A DNA stretch of 43,771 bases. Origin: Lachnospiraceae bacterium UBA7179 (lineage in GTDB: Bacteria > Bacillota > Clostridia > Lachnospirales > Lachnospiraceae). The notes beneath the pieces were generated by a model. That model did not search any database. It had not been told where the DNA came from and saw only the letters and a list, made by a program, of their open reading frames with translations. The position numbers and the translations under genes are program-made. Location of the stretch: assembly GCA_002491195.1 (NCBI GenBank), contig DKVL01000049.1, positions 1-43,771 of the forward strand, written 5' to 3'. Shown piece by piece: positions 1 through 7,599 of the stretch. The stretch's first letter is position 1. Every line of letters starts with the position of its first letter.

Positions 1-944
1 CCTTCTACTTCCGTAATAATCCGATATTGGCCTGTGTTGGCATAAATAACACCTGCAGTTTCATAATCCCGTTCCAGAATCGACTTTGTTGTCAAGCGGT
101 TCGTATAGGCTAACGTATTATCTCTGTTATAAAAAAAGGCTATTACATCACCGCTTCCCGGATGCTCTAGTATCCTTCCGTTTACCCGGATACATGAGTA
201 CCGCTGCTCACTCTTTCGCCTTGCAATATAGTACTTTTCAATTTCCTGCACACCTGACTTGTATAATTCATGCAGTCCCTCTATGGAAAGCTCATAATTA
301 TCCTGGTCAGACATCAGAATATCATCAAAATAATACTTCGCCCTCTTTCTAAAATCCAAGACATCCGAAGTATTTTCAAATACAATATCCTTTCCCCTGG
401 CAAGTAGCCTCTCCACCCTGTTTTGCGTAATGTTCACACGGCTAAAAGAAATCAGCGAGTCATCTGCTGTCAAAAGAATCTTCTGCTCTTCCTCATAAAT
501 CTGCTCTATCCTTTTCTGATAAGAAATATCCCTGCTTGTAACAATCGCACGAACCGGAACACCATTTTTCTTCTCTATAATTGAAAAATTATATTCATAC
601 CAGACATAATCCTGCACTTTATTTGACCAAGTACGGCATTGTACCCGTGTATGCTCCTCCCCACTGTAAAGTTTTTTAAACATCTCCTGACATTTTTCCC
701 AGTCCTCCTCCAAAATCACCGCCTGATCAAACAGTGCTTCCGGTACATTCTCAATATCCTTTTTTGATACCCCCGCCAGGCTTTTTCCACCAAAGACATT
801 CATGCCCTCCATTCTGCGTCCCGTCATATCAAGTTCCCAGAACTGCATACCATTCTGACGCATCACCTGGCTCATATAATCCTCCAGCTTCTTTGCCTCG
901 GATTTTGACTGATTGTTTAAAATTGACGCTTCTTTTTTTCGCAT
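1..944 (-). CDS. PAS-domain signalling protein, 3' end off the window
   Basis: Read on the minus strand, an open frame of 314 codons runs from an ATG at 944 to the window edge without a stop. The start is preceded by a GAGG stretch five bases upstream. The first ~130 residues look like a PAS/PAC sensor fold: an early segment with QFWELDMTGRRMEGM, then DYVWYEYNFSIIEKKNGVP followed by RAIVTSRDISYQKRIEQ, the usual PAC end with its linker helix. The rest (about residues 145-314) continues as a second sensory-like region with FRKRAKYYFDDILMSDQDN. There is no signal peptide or membrane segment in the visible part. Such N-terminal sensor regions in Lachnospiraceae usually precede GGDEF, EAL or kinase outputs, but the output domain lies outside the window, so only 'PAS sensor protein' is supported. 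Confidence 0.7.
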   Translation of the reverse strand, partial: MRKKEASILNNQSKSEAKKLEDYMSQVMRQNGMQFWELDMTGRRMEGMNVFGGKSLAGVSKKDIENVPEALFDQAVILEEDWEKCQEMFKKLYSGEEHTRVQCRTWSNKVQDYVWYEYNFSIIEKKNGVPVRAIVTSRDISYQKRIEQIYEEEQKILLTADDSLISFSRVNITQNRVERLLARGKDIVFENTSDVLDFRKRAKYYFDDILMSDQDNYELSIEGLHELYKSGVQEIEKYYIARRKSEQRYSCIRVNGRILEHPGSGDVIAFFYNRDNTLAYTNRLTTKSILERDYETAGVIYANTGQYRIITEVE

Positions 945-1386
945 ACTTCGCCTCACCCTTTCTTGCAAATTTTACGCCTTTAGGAACTGTTCAAAAATAA
1001 CTTTTTAATAGTCTGCTGGATATACAAGTTAACTTTCAACAACCCCTTAGATTCTTACTAGTATCATAACATTTTACAAAAATACAAACAAGAGGGCATC
1101 GCAAGTTATAGAACATTAATGAAATGGAGCGAAATAGTTCAATGCGTGAAACGTGAATCATAATTTGAATAAATGGTAGTTCTCCCGCAGCTAAAAAATG
1201 GGAATGCCAGCTCATTCCCCTAGCAAAAAATCCATAGGCTTTTTTGTTGATGACCACTACATTACAACGCAATTTCCTTTAACATAAAAAAATGTAGACA
1301 TTCTAACAAACGGCTTTTAGTTATGCTTGAAATATTGTAGAAATTTACATATAATATAGATATTAATAATGAAAGAAGGTATTTGC
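945..1386. other. Intergenic region between PAS gene and TA pair
   Basis: No convincing gene. The only notable structure is an inverted repeat GGGAATG (1200-1206) / CATTCCC (1213-1219). Read on the minus strand it is followed by ATTTTTTAG, so it has the form of a minus-strand intrinsic terminator, yet no minus-strand gene lies upstream of it. It may be a relic of a lost gene. The right end holds the toxin-antitoxin promoter. Confidence 0.5.
1327..1355 (+). promoter_or_regulatory. Sigma-A promoter of toxin-antitoxin operon
   Basis: TTGAAA at 1327-1332 and a perfect TATAAT at 1350-1355 with a 17-base spacer, ending 31 bases before the antitoxin ATG. Confidence 0.75.
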
Positions 1387-1614
1387 ATGAGTGAGAGAGA
1401 ACAAGCCATTCAAATTTTAAATGATATACCAGACTATAAAATTGGTTATATTGTTTCTTATCTACAAGGCTATTTGCATGGTATGACCGATGGGGAGGAA
1501 ATACCAAACAAAGAAACATTAGAAGCATTTAAAGAAGGTGATGAAATGTTAGCAAACGGAACGGGAAAAAGATATAACAGCGCAGCCGATTTATTTGCCG
1601 ATATGGAGGATTAA
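1387..1614 (+). CDS. Antitoxin of YafQ/RelE-type TA module
   Basis: Small acidic protein of 75 residues, directly upstream of a YafQ-like toxin with only a two-base gap, the standard antitoxin-first order. The ATG at 1387 is chosen because GAAAGAAGGT (1371-1380) sits six bases before it; an upstream in-frame ATG at 1369 has no ribosome binding site. The N-terminal half (residues ~4-32) has no clear ribbon-helix-helix that I can assert. The C-terminal part is an acidic, flexible tail ending in ADLFADMED, typical of segments that wrap the toxin and cover its active site. Expected role: neutralise the toxin and, with it, autorepress the promoter at 1327-1355. Family naming beyond 'antitoxin' rests mainly on the neighbour. 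Confidence 0.7.
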   Translation: MSEREQAIQILNDIPDYKIGYIVSYLQGYLHGMTDGEEIPNKETLEAFKEGDEMLANGTGKRYNSAADLFADMED

Positions 1615-1616
1615 AA

Positions 1617-1889
1617 ATGTTAGAAATCACGCCTACCGGGAAATTTAAGAAAGATTATAAACTATGTAAAAAGCGTGGCTGTAATATGGATTTATTACAA
1701 AATATCATTGATACTTTAGCAATACCAGAAACATTACCACCTAAAAATGAAGAACATGGTCTGAAAGGGAACTATATAAATAAACGCGAATGTCATATAA
1801 CACCTGATTGGTTGCTTGTGTATCGTGTAGAAGGTGATAGACTTATGTTATATAGGACTGGAACCCATTCGGACTTATTTGGCAAGTAG
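1617..1889 (+). CDS. YafQ-family mRNA interferase toxin
   Basis: A 90-residue RelE-superfamily toxin. All residues known as important in Escherichia coli YafQ appear here with a constant offset of three: H47, H60, D64, W65, R80, H84 and F88, in the context ECHITPDWLLVYRV and LYRTGTHSDLFGK. YafQ enzymes cleave ribosome-bound mRNA; H84 corresponds to the catalytic histidine (YafQ H87). Full length and intact, so the toxin is predicted active. The gene starts two bases after the antitoxin stop, so the two are probably translationally coupled. No ribosome binding site of full strength is seen besides the GGAGG inside the antitoxin end (ATGGAGGAT, about 10 bases upstream). Confidence 0.88.
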   Translation: MLEITPTGKFKKDYKLCKKRGCNMDLLQNIIDTLAIPETLPPKNEEHGLKGNYINKRECHITPDWLLVYRVEGDRLMLYRTGTHSDLFGK

Positions 1890-1969
1890 GGGAGCGATAA
1901 AAGAAAAGAGCTAATAAGAAGTGGCGATAGCAGGTTTTGCATAGATTTTTAATTTTTATCACTTTCTGG

Positions 1970-1998
1970 TTGAAATTATTTCCAGCATTGTATATAAT
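1970..1998 (+). promoter_or_regulatory. Promoter of amylase gene
   Basis: TTGAAA at 1970-1975 and TATAAT at 1993-1998 with a 17-base spacer. Transcription would begin near 2005, giving a leader of about 200 bases before the ATG at 2203. Confidence 0.7.
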
Positions 1999-2002
1999 GA
2001 GG

Positions 2003-2147
2003 ATAAGGCTTCCAAGGAGAGTTGGGAGCCTTATGAAAAAATGGCTTGGAAAACGTTTTCCTCAGGCATTCCTGCGAAGTGTGAAGTGCATAATTAGTGG
2101 GGGACTGTTCGGGAACAGCAGATCAAAACATCTTTTTCGGGAACAGT
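2003..2147 (+). promoter_or_regulatory. Structured leader with LacI/CcpA-like operator
   Basis: Three elements lie in the leader. (1) A 13-base-pair hairpin, ATAAGGCTTCCAA (2003-2015) with TTGGGAGCCTTAT (2022-2034), containing one G-T wobble, right at the expected transcript start. (2) A perfect 14-base palindrome GGAAAACGTTTTCC at 2048-2061, which matches the catabolite-responsive element consensus TGWAANCGNTNWCA except at its two outermost bases. It is therefore a good candidate operator for CcpA or a LacI-type maltose regulator acting as a roadblock. (3) ACTGTTC (2104-2110), which can pair either with GAACAG at 2113-2118 or with GAACAGT at 2141-2147; the second pairing is followed by TTTTA. 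The region 1890-2202 holds no convincing gene. Confidence 0.5.
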
Positions 2148-2202
2148 TTTAGACGTTTCAGGAGTTTCAGGTATTTTATAACGGAAAGGGAAAGGTACAA
2201 AT

Positions 2203-3978
2203 ATGGATTTTGCATCAGTTTATCACAGAACAGTCGATAATTATTGTTATATGCTTGATGAGAATCAGCTGATCATCAATCTCAAGACAGGATATGATGT
2301 CAAGGAAGTAAATATTGTTTATGGCGATCCGTTTGCAAACGGAATTTTAGGCGGCGGAGAAGAGTGGACAGGCGAAAAGGCAAATATTCCGTTCAAGAAA
2401 CGTCTGAAGTACCAGCTCTGGTGGACGACGACGATCAAGCCTGCATTTAAAAGATTGAAGTATTATTTTGAACTGGTGACTGAGACAGAGCGCTGGTATT
2501 ATTTTGAGGACGGATTTGTCAACGAGGAACAGATGCAGATCAAAGGGCGCAGCAGACAGTGTTTTACCATGCCGTGGATGAATCCTGTCGATGTCAACAA
2601 GGTGCCGCAGTGGGTGAATGAGACGGTGTGGTATCAGATCTTCCCAGAACGTTTTTGCAACGGAGATCCGTCCCGGAATCCTGAAAATACAAAGGAATGG
2701 AAATACGAGGCCGGCGTTGGAAACCGTGATTTTTACGGCGGAGATCTAAAGGGTATGACGGACAAGCTCGACTATTTAAAGGATCTGGGAATCACAGGAA
2801 TTTACACGACGCCGATCAACGAAGCGCCATCCAATCATAAATATGACACGACAGATTACGAAACGATCGACCATCATTTTGGTGACGATGAAACGATGAA
2901 AAATTTCGTGGAGCAGGCGCACAAACGAGGAATCCGTGTGATGCTCGATGCAGTATTTAACCATAGTGGATATTTCTTTAAACCATGGCAGGATGTGCTG
3001 AAAAACGGGCGTGATTCGAAATATTTTGACTGGTTTATGATCAACGAGTGGCCGCTGTCCAACCAGTGGGATGCGGCGAGAAGAGGACAATTGTACACGT
3101 TTGCCTTTCTTGACGCGATGCCAAAGCTCAATACCAACAATCCAGCCGTGCGTGAGTATCTGATCAGTGTGGCTTGCGGATGGGTGAAAAAGTACGATGT
3201 GGACGGTATCCGCATGGATGTGGCGAACGAAGTGTCCCATGTATTCTGCAAGGAGCTTAGAAAGGCCCTGAAAGCAATCAAGCCAGACATCTATCTTCTG
3301 GGTGAGATCTGGCATGATGCGATGCCATGGCTTCGGGGAGACGAGTACGATTCCGTTATGAATTATCCGCTTGCGGGGAGCATGAAAGACTTTTTCCTCG
3401 ATAAGAGCCTGACCGGAGAAGATTTCGAGTTTATGATCAACCGCTGTTATACAAATTATATGCAGCAGACGAATGATGTACTTTTTAATATGCTTGACTC
3501 CCATGATACGATCCGCCTCCGGAATGTGACGAGCGGCCTTGATGAGTATAACTGCCTGTTTGCACTGCTGTTTACGATGCCAGGCAGCACCTGTATCTAT
3601 TATGGAACGGAGATCGGCATGGAGGGCGGTTTTGATCCGGACTGCCGCCGCTGTATGCCATGGACCGATATTGAGCAGGGCAAATACAATGAGCAGATTT
3701 CCATGACAAAGCAGCTCATCAAGCTCAGAAAAGAAGAACCGCTCATGCGGGAGCGCAATTTTCATTTTCCAGCGGATTATGCAGATCCGAGAGTGATCCA
3801 ATTCCAGAAGATGGGCTGGGGGGAGACGCTTGAGGTAATCGTGAACAGCAGCGGGGAAGATCTTGAGGTGATCAAGGACGAGGACAGCAAGATCATGTTC
3901 TCAAGACGGCTCGAGGGAGATGTGCTTCATGTGAATGGCGTCTGCATCAGATACCTGAGCAATAAGCAGAACATATAG
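2203..3978 (+). CDS. GH13 maltogenic amylase / neopullulanase-type glycosidase
   Basis: A 591-residue alpha-amylase-superfamily enzyme, probably hydrolysing maltodextrins or cyclodextrins inside the cell, since there is no signal peptide. About 125 N-terminal residues form a beta-rich domain as in the neopullulanase/cyclomaltodextrinase subfamily (GH13_20). The catalytic barrel then starts with VWYQIFPERFCNGD. The conserved GH13 regions are all intact: DAVFNHSG (region I), DGIRMDVANEVSH with nucleophile D339, LLGEIWHDA with acid/base E368, and MLDSHDTIRL with transition-state Asp D435. Length is normal for the subfamily. The start ATG follows GGAAAGGGAAAGG. The upstream palindrome (2048-2061) suggests sugar-dependent control. 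Distinguishing neopullulanase, cyclomaltodextrinase and maltogenic amylase activity from sequence alone is not possible. Confidence 0.92.
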   Translation: MDFASVYHRTVDNYCYMLDENQLIINLKTGYDVKEVNIVYGDPFANGILGGGEEWTGEKANIPFKKRLKYQLWWTTTIKPAFKRLKYYFELVTETERWYYFEDGFVNEEQMQIKGRSRQCFTMPWMNPVDVNKVPQWVNETVWYQIFPERFCNGDPSRNPENTKEWKYEAGVGNRDFYGGDLKGMTDKLDYLKDLGITGIYTTPINEAPSNHKYDTTDYETIDHHFGDDETMKNFVEQAHKRGIRVMLDAVFNHSGYFFKPWQDVLKNGRDSKYFDWFMINEWPLSNQWDAARRGQLYTFAFLDAMPKLNTNNPAVREYLISVACGWVKKYDVDGIRMDVANEVSHVFCKELRKALKAIKPDIYLLGEIWHDAMPWLRGDEYDSVMNYPLAGSMKDFFLDKSLTGEDFEFMINRCYTNYMQQTNDVLFNMLDSHDTIRLRNVTSGLDEYNCLFALLFTMPGSTCIYYGTEIGMEGGFDPDCRRCMPWTDIEQGKYNEQISMTKQLIKLRKEEPLMRERNFHFPADYADPRVIQFQKMGWGETLEVIVNSSGEDLEVIKDEDSKIMFSRRLEGDVLHVNGVCIRYLSNKQNI

Positions 3979-4032
3979 GAGCTGCAGGAAGCATTTCTCA
4001 AACATGCTCTGGTGAAATATAAGGTGGAAAAA

Positions 4033-4707
4033 ATGGAAAAAAACATAAAAAAGCGAATTATGCTGGCGGTAGTCATCGCTGTTGCAATTGTTTCTGTGTT
4101 GGTGGGCTGGTATTTTACATTGAGAAAAGGGATATATGTAGGAGAAAAGTTCTATTACAAAATCAGCAAAAACCGATATGAACGAAATTCGTCTGATTAT
4201 ATAGAACGCGTCACAGACAGTGATTTTAAAATTGTGTCAGACGGGGGCAGTAGAACGGTTACTGTAAAAGCAGATGGGGATTTGCTGAATTTTGTTTTTC
4301 CGGATGGAACATCACTGACCGGAATATGGAACGGGACATATTTAATGGATTTGGATGGTCTTCCGATCGGCTGGAACCAGGTTCAGATTTTGGTCAACAA
4401 CGAAGCGGCAGAAATAAGCGACACAACTTATTGTCAGGCATTGTGCAGGATTTATTATGATCGTGGGGAAACAATCTCTGAATGGTACATAAACCTGGTG
4501 GGAATGATGATTTATATTATGGGAATCGTGACGGTCCTTTATCCGCATAAAGTGCATTTTTTCCTGATCGGATGGAGATATAATAACCCGAAATTATCAG
4601 ATATGGGCAGGCTTTCGGAGCAGATTGGTGGTGTGGTGATTGGTGTGATAGGTATACTGGTCATGACAGGAGTTTGGCAGAGGTTATGGGGAATGGTAAT
4701 TTATTAG
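4033..4707 (+). CDS. Small membrane protein of unknown function
   Basis: A 224-residue protein not firmly recognised. The ATG at 4033 is preferred because AAGGTGG (4021-4027) lies five bases before it; an upstream in-frame GTG at 4012 has no clear ribosome site. Residues ~8-27 form one membrane helix (MLAVVIAVAIVSVLVGWYF), followed by a roughly 110-residue hydrophilic domain probably outside the cell. Two more hydrophobic segments lie near the C-terminus (WYINLVGMMIYIMGIVTVLY and IGGVVIGVIGILVMTGVW), separated by a GWRYNNPKLSD loop. That C-terminal part resembles the short two-helix DUF6199-type proteins, which is a weak resemblance from memory. It lies 54 bases after the amylase and may share its transcript. 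Confidence 0.6.
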   Translation: MEKNIKKRIMLAVVIAVAIVSVLVGWYFTLRKGIYVGEKFYYKISKNRYERNSSDYIERVTDSDFKIVSDGGSRTVTVKADGDLLNFVFPDGTSLTGIWNGTYLMDLDGLPIGWNQVQILVNNEAAEISDTTYCQALCRIYYDRGETISEWYINLVGMMIYIMGIVTVLYPHKVHFFLIGWRYNNPKLSDMGRLSEQIGGVVIGVIGILVMTGVWQRLWGMVIY

Positions 4708-4739
4708 CCGATGTAGAAAGTGGTCTGTGAAAATAGAAC

Positions 4740-4768
4740 TTGCATTCGAACGAAATGTATGCTATGAT
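4740..4768 (+). promoter_or_regulatory. Promoter upstream of small conserved gene
   Basis: TTGCAT at 4740-4745 and TATGAT at 4763-4768 with a 17-base spacer. It is suitably placed to drive the gene at 4825 and possibly hisS-nth. Confidence 0.65.
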
Positions 4769-4824
4769 ACGATAATAGATAGGGAACTATTCAGGGTTCC
4801 CGATACGAAGAGGAGGAACCGGAT

Positions 4825-5073
4825 ATGGCAGTATTTAGTGGTTTGGAAGATATGGATGAACTCGAGGCGAAGAAAAAAGATCAGCAGGAGCAGGAAATCG
4901 ATGATATCATCAATATGCTGGACAGCAAAACAGTGAACGGGGTAAGCCGTATCAAAGTAAATGTATCAGAGGAGCAGCAGGAGGGCACTGTAAGTACACA
5001 ATATCATCATGGCCGCTGTGACGTGGGCAGCCCATGGGCAAAGGGGACCACCAGGAATTTTGGATGTGACTAA
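4825..5073 (+). CDS. Conserved short protein with YHHGRCDVGSPWAKG tail
   Basis: An 82-residue protein with an excellent ribosome site (GAGGAGG, about eight bases before the ATG) and its own promoter. The first ~55 residues are highly charged and helical-looking (KKKDQQEQEIDDIINML), followed by a VSRIKVNVSEEQQEG stretch. The last ~25 residues are unlike the rest: QYHHGRCDVGSPWAKG then a Gly/Asn/Cys end, with two cysteines and two adjacent histidines. I recall similar tails in hypothetical proteins of Lachnospiraceae but know no function. The split into an acidic front and a compact Cys/His/Trp tail resembles a leader-core arrangement of modified peptides or a metal site. No modifying enzyme lies beside it, so neither is claimed. 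It precedes hisS by 135 bases; that gap holds a short hairpin (TGCCGC 5107-5112 / GCGGCA 5116-5121). Confidence 0.7.
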   Translation: MAVFSGLEDMDELEAKKKDQQEQEIDDIINMLDSKTVNGVSRIKVNVSEEQQEGTVSTQYHHGRCDVGSPWAKGTTRNFGCD

Positions 5074-5208
5074 AGCTTCACATCGACGTTCTTCACTGAT
5101 TGTTTGTGCCGCTGGGCGGCATGACTGGAATGGTATGACAGAAAGTCTGACAATGAGAATGATTATGGATAATGAATTGATTATATATTAGGGAAATGAG
5201 GTACAATT

Positions 5209-6471
5209 ATGGCACTGAATAAGAAGCCTGTGAATGGCATGAAGGATATTATGCCAGAGGAAATGCAGATCCGCGATTATGTGATGGGTGTGATCAGGGA
5301 AACTTATGGAACGTTTGGTTTCACGCCGATGGAAACACCCTGTATGGAGAATATTGAAAATCTCAGCAGCAAGCAGGGCGGCGAGAATGAAAAACTAATT
5401 TTTAAGGTATTGAAGAGAGGAGCACAGCTTAATCTGGAGACGGCCCGCACAGAGGCAGATGTTGTTGATTTTGGGATGCGCTATGATCTGACGGTTCCTC
5501 TTGTGAGATATTATGCGAATCATGCAAATGACCTGCCATCACCTTTTAAGGCGCTGCAGATGGGAAATGTGTGGAGGGCGGATAAACCACAGAAGGGCAG
5601 ATACCGCCAGTTTATGCAGTGTGATATTGATATTCTTGGAGAGGAGTCAAATCTTGCGGAGATCGAGCTGATTCTTGCGACAACGACAACGCTGGGCAAG
5701 CTGGGATTTAAAAATTTTGAGATTCGGATTAATGACAGAAGAATCCTGAAAGCGATGGCGGCATACAGCGGATTTAACGAGGAGAATTATGACAATATCT
5801 TTATCACGCTTGATAAGATGGACAAAATTGGATTCGAGGGTGTGGAGCGCGAACTGCTTGAGAGTGGGTACAGCAGTGAAAGTGTTAACAAATATCTCGC
5901 ACTTTTCAGGGGAATTAATGCGTCCGAGGACGCACTTGCATTTGTTGAGGAAACGATGACTGGTTTCCTGGAAGAGGATGTTAAGGCTGGTTTCCGGGAA
6001 ATTATCGAGAGTGTCAATGCCACCAAGGGAGATTATTTTAAACTTGTATTTGATCCGACATTAGTGCGTGGCATGTCGTACTATACTGGAACAATATTTG
6101 AAATTGCAATGCCTGAATTTGGCGCAAGCTGTGGCGGCGGCGGCAGATATGACAAGATGGTAGGCAGATTTACAGGAAAGGATGTGCCTGCTTGCGGCTT
6201 TTCGATTGGATTTGAGCGCATCATACTTATTTTAATGGAGAATGGTTTTAAGGTGCCAAATCAGAGTAAAAAAGTGGCATATCTGATTGAGAAGGGTGTA
6301 TCGGGGGCAGATCTCTGCAACATTATTGCGGAGGCGCAGAAAGACCGGCAGAGTGGCGCCCAGGTGCTTGTGGCACGTATGAACAAGAACAAAAAATTCC
6401 AGAAAGAGCAGCTTATGGCTGAAGGATATGAAGAGTTTAAACAATTTTATAGAGAAAGTTTAAAGAATTAA
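5209..6471 (+). CDS. hisS: Histidyl-tRNA synthetase
   Basis: A 420-residue class II aminoacyl-tRNA synthetase that charges tRNA-His. Motif 1 lies near residues 50-65. Motif 2 is FKALQMGNVWRADKPQKGRY followed by FMQCDIDILG. The histidine-binding signatures are LVRGMSYYTG (R287 onward) and CGGGGRYD. Motif 3 is GFSIGFERI, and the C-terminal anticodon-binding domain is present. Having both the catalytic core and the C-terminal domain points to HisS rather than the HisZ regulatory paralogue. The first signature reads RGMSYYTG where many bacteria have RGLDYYT, a variant I associate with this clade and not a sign of inactivity. The ATG follows AAATGAGG. No T-box leader is visible upstream. nth follows after 24 bases, probably on one transcript. 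Confidence 0.95.
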   Translation: MALNKKPVNGMKDIMPEEMQIRDYVMGVIRETYGTFGFTPMETPCMENIENLSSKQGGENEKLIFKVLKRGAQLNLETARTEADVVDFGMRYDLTVPLVRYYANHANDLPSPFKALQMGNVWRADKPQKGRYRQFMQCDIDILGEESNLAEIELILATTTTLGKLGFKNFEIRINDRRILKAMAAYSGFNEENYDNIFITLDKMDKIGFEGVERELLESGYSSESVNKYLALFRGINASEDALAFVEETMTGFLEEDVKAGFREIIESVNATKGDYFKLVFDPTLVRGMSYYTGTIFEIAMPEFGASCGGGGRYDKMVGRFTGKDVPACGFSIGFERIILILMENGFKVPNQSKKVAYLIEKGVSGADLCNIIAEAQKDRQSGAQVLVARMNKNKKFQKEQLMAEGYEEFKQFYRESLKN

Positions 6472-6495
6472 CAGCACCAATACAGGAAAGATAAA

Positions 6496-7146
6496 ATGAG
6501 GAGAAAAAGCAAAAAGCAAAAAAAGGCACTGGCGCTTGAAGTCATAGAACGCCTCAAAAAGGAATATCCCGACTCGGATTGTACATTGGATTACAATGAG
6601 GCGTGGAAGCTGCTGGTGAGTGTGCGGCTGGCCGCACAGTGTACAGATGCGAGGGTGAACGTGGTTGTGAAAGGGCTTTACGAAAAGTATCCGACAATAG
6701 AAGCGCTTGCGGATGCTGATGTGGAGGATATTGAACGCATTGTAAAGCCATGCGGATTGGGGCATAGCAAAGCGAGAGATCTTAGCGGCTGCATGAAGAT
6801 GCTTCGCGATGATTTCGATTTTCAGGTGCCGGACGATTTCAATGTATTGTTAAAACTTCCGGGAGTGGGCAGAAAGAGCGCAAACCTGATCATGGGAGAT
6901 GTATTCGGTAAGCCCGCGATTGTAACAGACACACATTGTATCCGGCTTACAAACCGTATAGGACTGGTAGATCACATCAAGGAACCAAAAAAAGTAGAGA
7001 TGGCTTTGTGGGAAATTATTCCGCCGGAAGAGGGCAATCAGTTTTGCCATCGGCTGGTTGACCATGGACGCGAGGTCTGTACAGCGAGAACAAAGCCTTA
7101 TTGCGACAGGTGCTGTTTAAATGATATCTGTGAAAAGAATATATAA
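6496..7146 (+). CDS. nth: Endonuclease III (DNA glycosylase/AP lyase)
   Basis: A 216-residue base-excision repair enzyme that removes oxidised pyrimidines and nicks at the abasic site. It shows the helix-hairpin-helix LPGVGRKSANLIMG with catalytic lysine K127 (E. coli K120) and the catalytic aspartate D145 in VTDTHCIRL (E. coli D138). The C-terminal [4Fe-4S] cluster ligands are C195, C203, C206 and C212. The first ligand spacing is seven residues where the E. coli enzyme has six, a minor variation. Length is standard. It is expressed after hisS with a 24-base gap and ends at a hairpin terminator shared with the convergent comFB-like gene. Confidence 0.94.
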   Translation: MRRKSKKQKKALALEVIERLKKEYPDSDCTLDYNEAWKLLVSVRLAAQCTDARVNVVVKGLYEKYPTIEALADADVEDIERIVKPCGLGHSKARDLSGCMKMLRDDFDFQVPDDFNVLLKLPGVGRKSANLIMGDVFGKPAIVTDTHCIRLTNRIGLVDHIKEPKKVEMALWEIIPPEEGNQFCHRLVDHGREVCTARTKPYCDRCCLNDICEKNI

Positions 7147-7147
7147 T

Positions 7148-7173
7148 GCGCTTGTGTGAAGATACACAAGCGC
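7148..7173. terminator. Bidirectional hairpin between nth and comFB-like gene
   Basis: A ten-base-pair perfect inverted repeat, GCGCTTGTGT (7148-7157) and ACACAAGCGC (7164-7173), loop GAAGAT, between two convergent genes. On the plus strand the following bases are only moderately T-rich; on the minus strand they read ATTATATATTCTTTT. Confidence 0.65.
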
Positions 7174-7195
7174 CTAAGACGCGTTTTATGTCATT

Positions 7196-7465
7196 TTAAT
7201 CATGATGGGGATGGGCGCCTATTATATTGATTGCTGTGACAACAGCAGTGAGAATTTCAGTTTTGGCCTGCGTAGATGAGGTATTTAATTTATGAAATAA
7301 CGCACCGGTATTTGTCCTTACATAATTAGGCTTTAATCGGTTCAGCGCATAGGTTGCCATATCTAATCGGCAGGTCTCGCAAGAACAAATATTTGGCATT
7401 GTGGGAAGCAGTTTATTCAATTGTTCTTCCACATCATCCTCCATGATATTCTTTAAGCCTTCCAT
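7196..7465 (-). CDS. ComFB-family protein
   Basis: An 89-residue protein matching the late-competence ComFB family in size and pattern: an N-terminal helix (MEDDVEEQLNKLLP), a cysteine cluster ICSCETCRLDMATYALNRL, then a PNYVRTNTGALFHKLN segment and a C-terminal helix. The CxCxxC arrangement could bind metal. ComFB-like proteins have more recently been described as receptors for cyclic dinucleotides in other bacteria; whether that holds here is inference. The start is certain: AAAGGAGGT precedes the ATG by six bases on the minus strand. It is monocistronic and convergent with nth. Confidence 0.8.
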   Translation of the reverse strand: MEGLKNIMEDDVEEQLNKLLPTMPNICSCETCRLDMATYALNRLKPNYVRTNTGALFHKLNTSSTQAKTEILTAVVTAINIIGAHPHHD

Positions 7466-7510
7466 ACGGTTACCTCCTTTGTTAAGTTTGGTTGAGCAAT
7501 AAAATGCATC

Positions 7511-7539
7511 TATATACTATGTTAGTACAAAAGTGTCAG
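7511..7539 (-). promoter_or_regulatory. Promoter of comFB-like gene
   Basis: On the minus strand, CTGACA (complement of 7534-7539), a 17-base spacer and TATATA (complement of 7511-7516), about 45 bases before the start codon. Confidence 0.5.
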
Positions 7540-7599
7540 ATAATCAATAGAAAAATAATATTTTTTCTGATAATTTGCCACTATGTAGTTTGAAAAGAA

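Noticed and set aside
1036..1272. 78-codon minus-strand frame left of the TA pair
   Set aside because: No ribosome site or family resemblance, and a terminator-like hairpin sits inside it.
1937..2152. 71-codon frame upstream of the amylase
   Set aside because: No ribosome site, spans the promoter and the leader hairpin, no recognisable protein features.
2776..3801. 341-codon open frame antisense to the amylase gene
   Set aside because: It lies wholly inside a clear GH13 gene, has no ribosome site and its translation shows no family features.
3998..4011. 14-base sequence TCAAACATGCTCTG repeated exactly at 36066-36079, with a two-mismatch relative at 20647-20660
   Set aside because: In 44 kb a few exact 14-base matches are expected by chance, and the three contexts have nothing else in common.
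5074..5208. T-box leader before hisS
   Set aside because: Neither the T-box bulge sequence nor an antiterminator/terminator pair is present; only a 6-bp hairpin.
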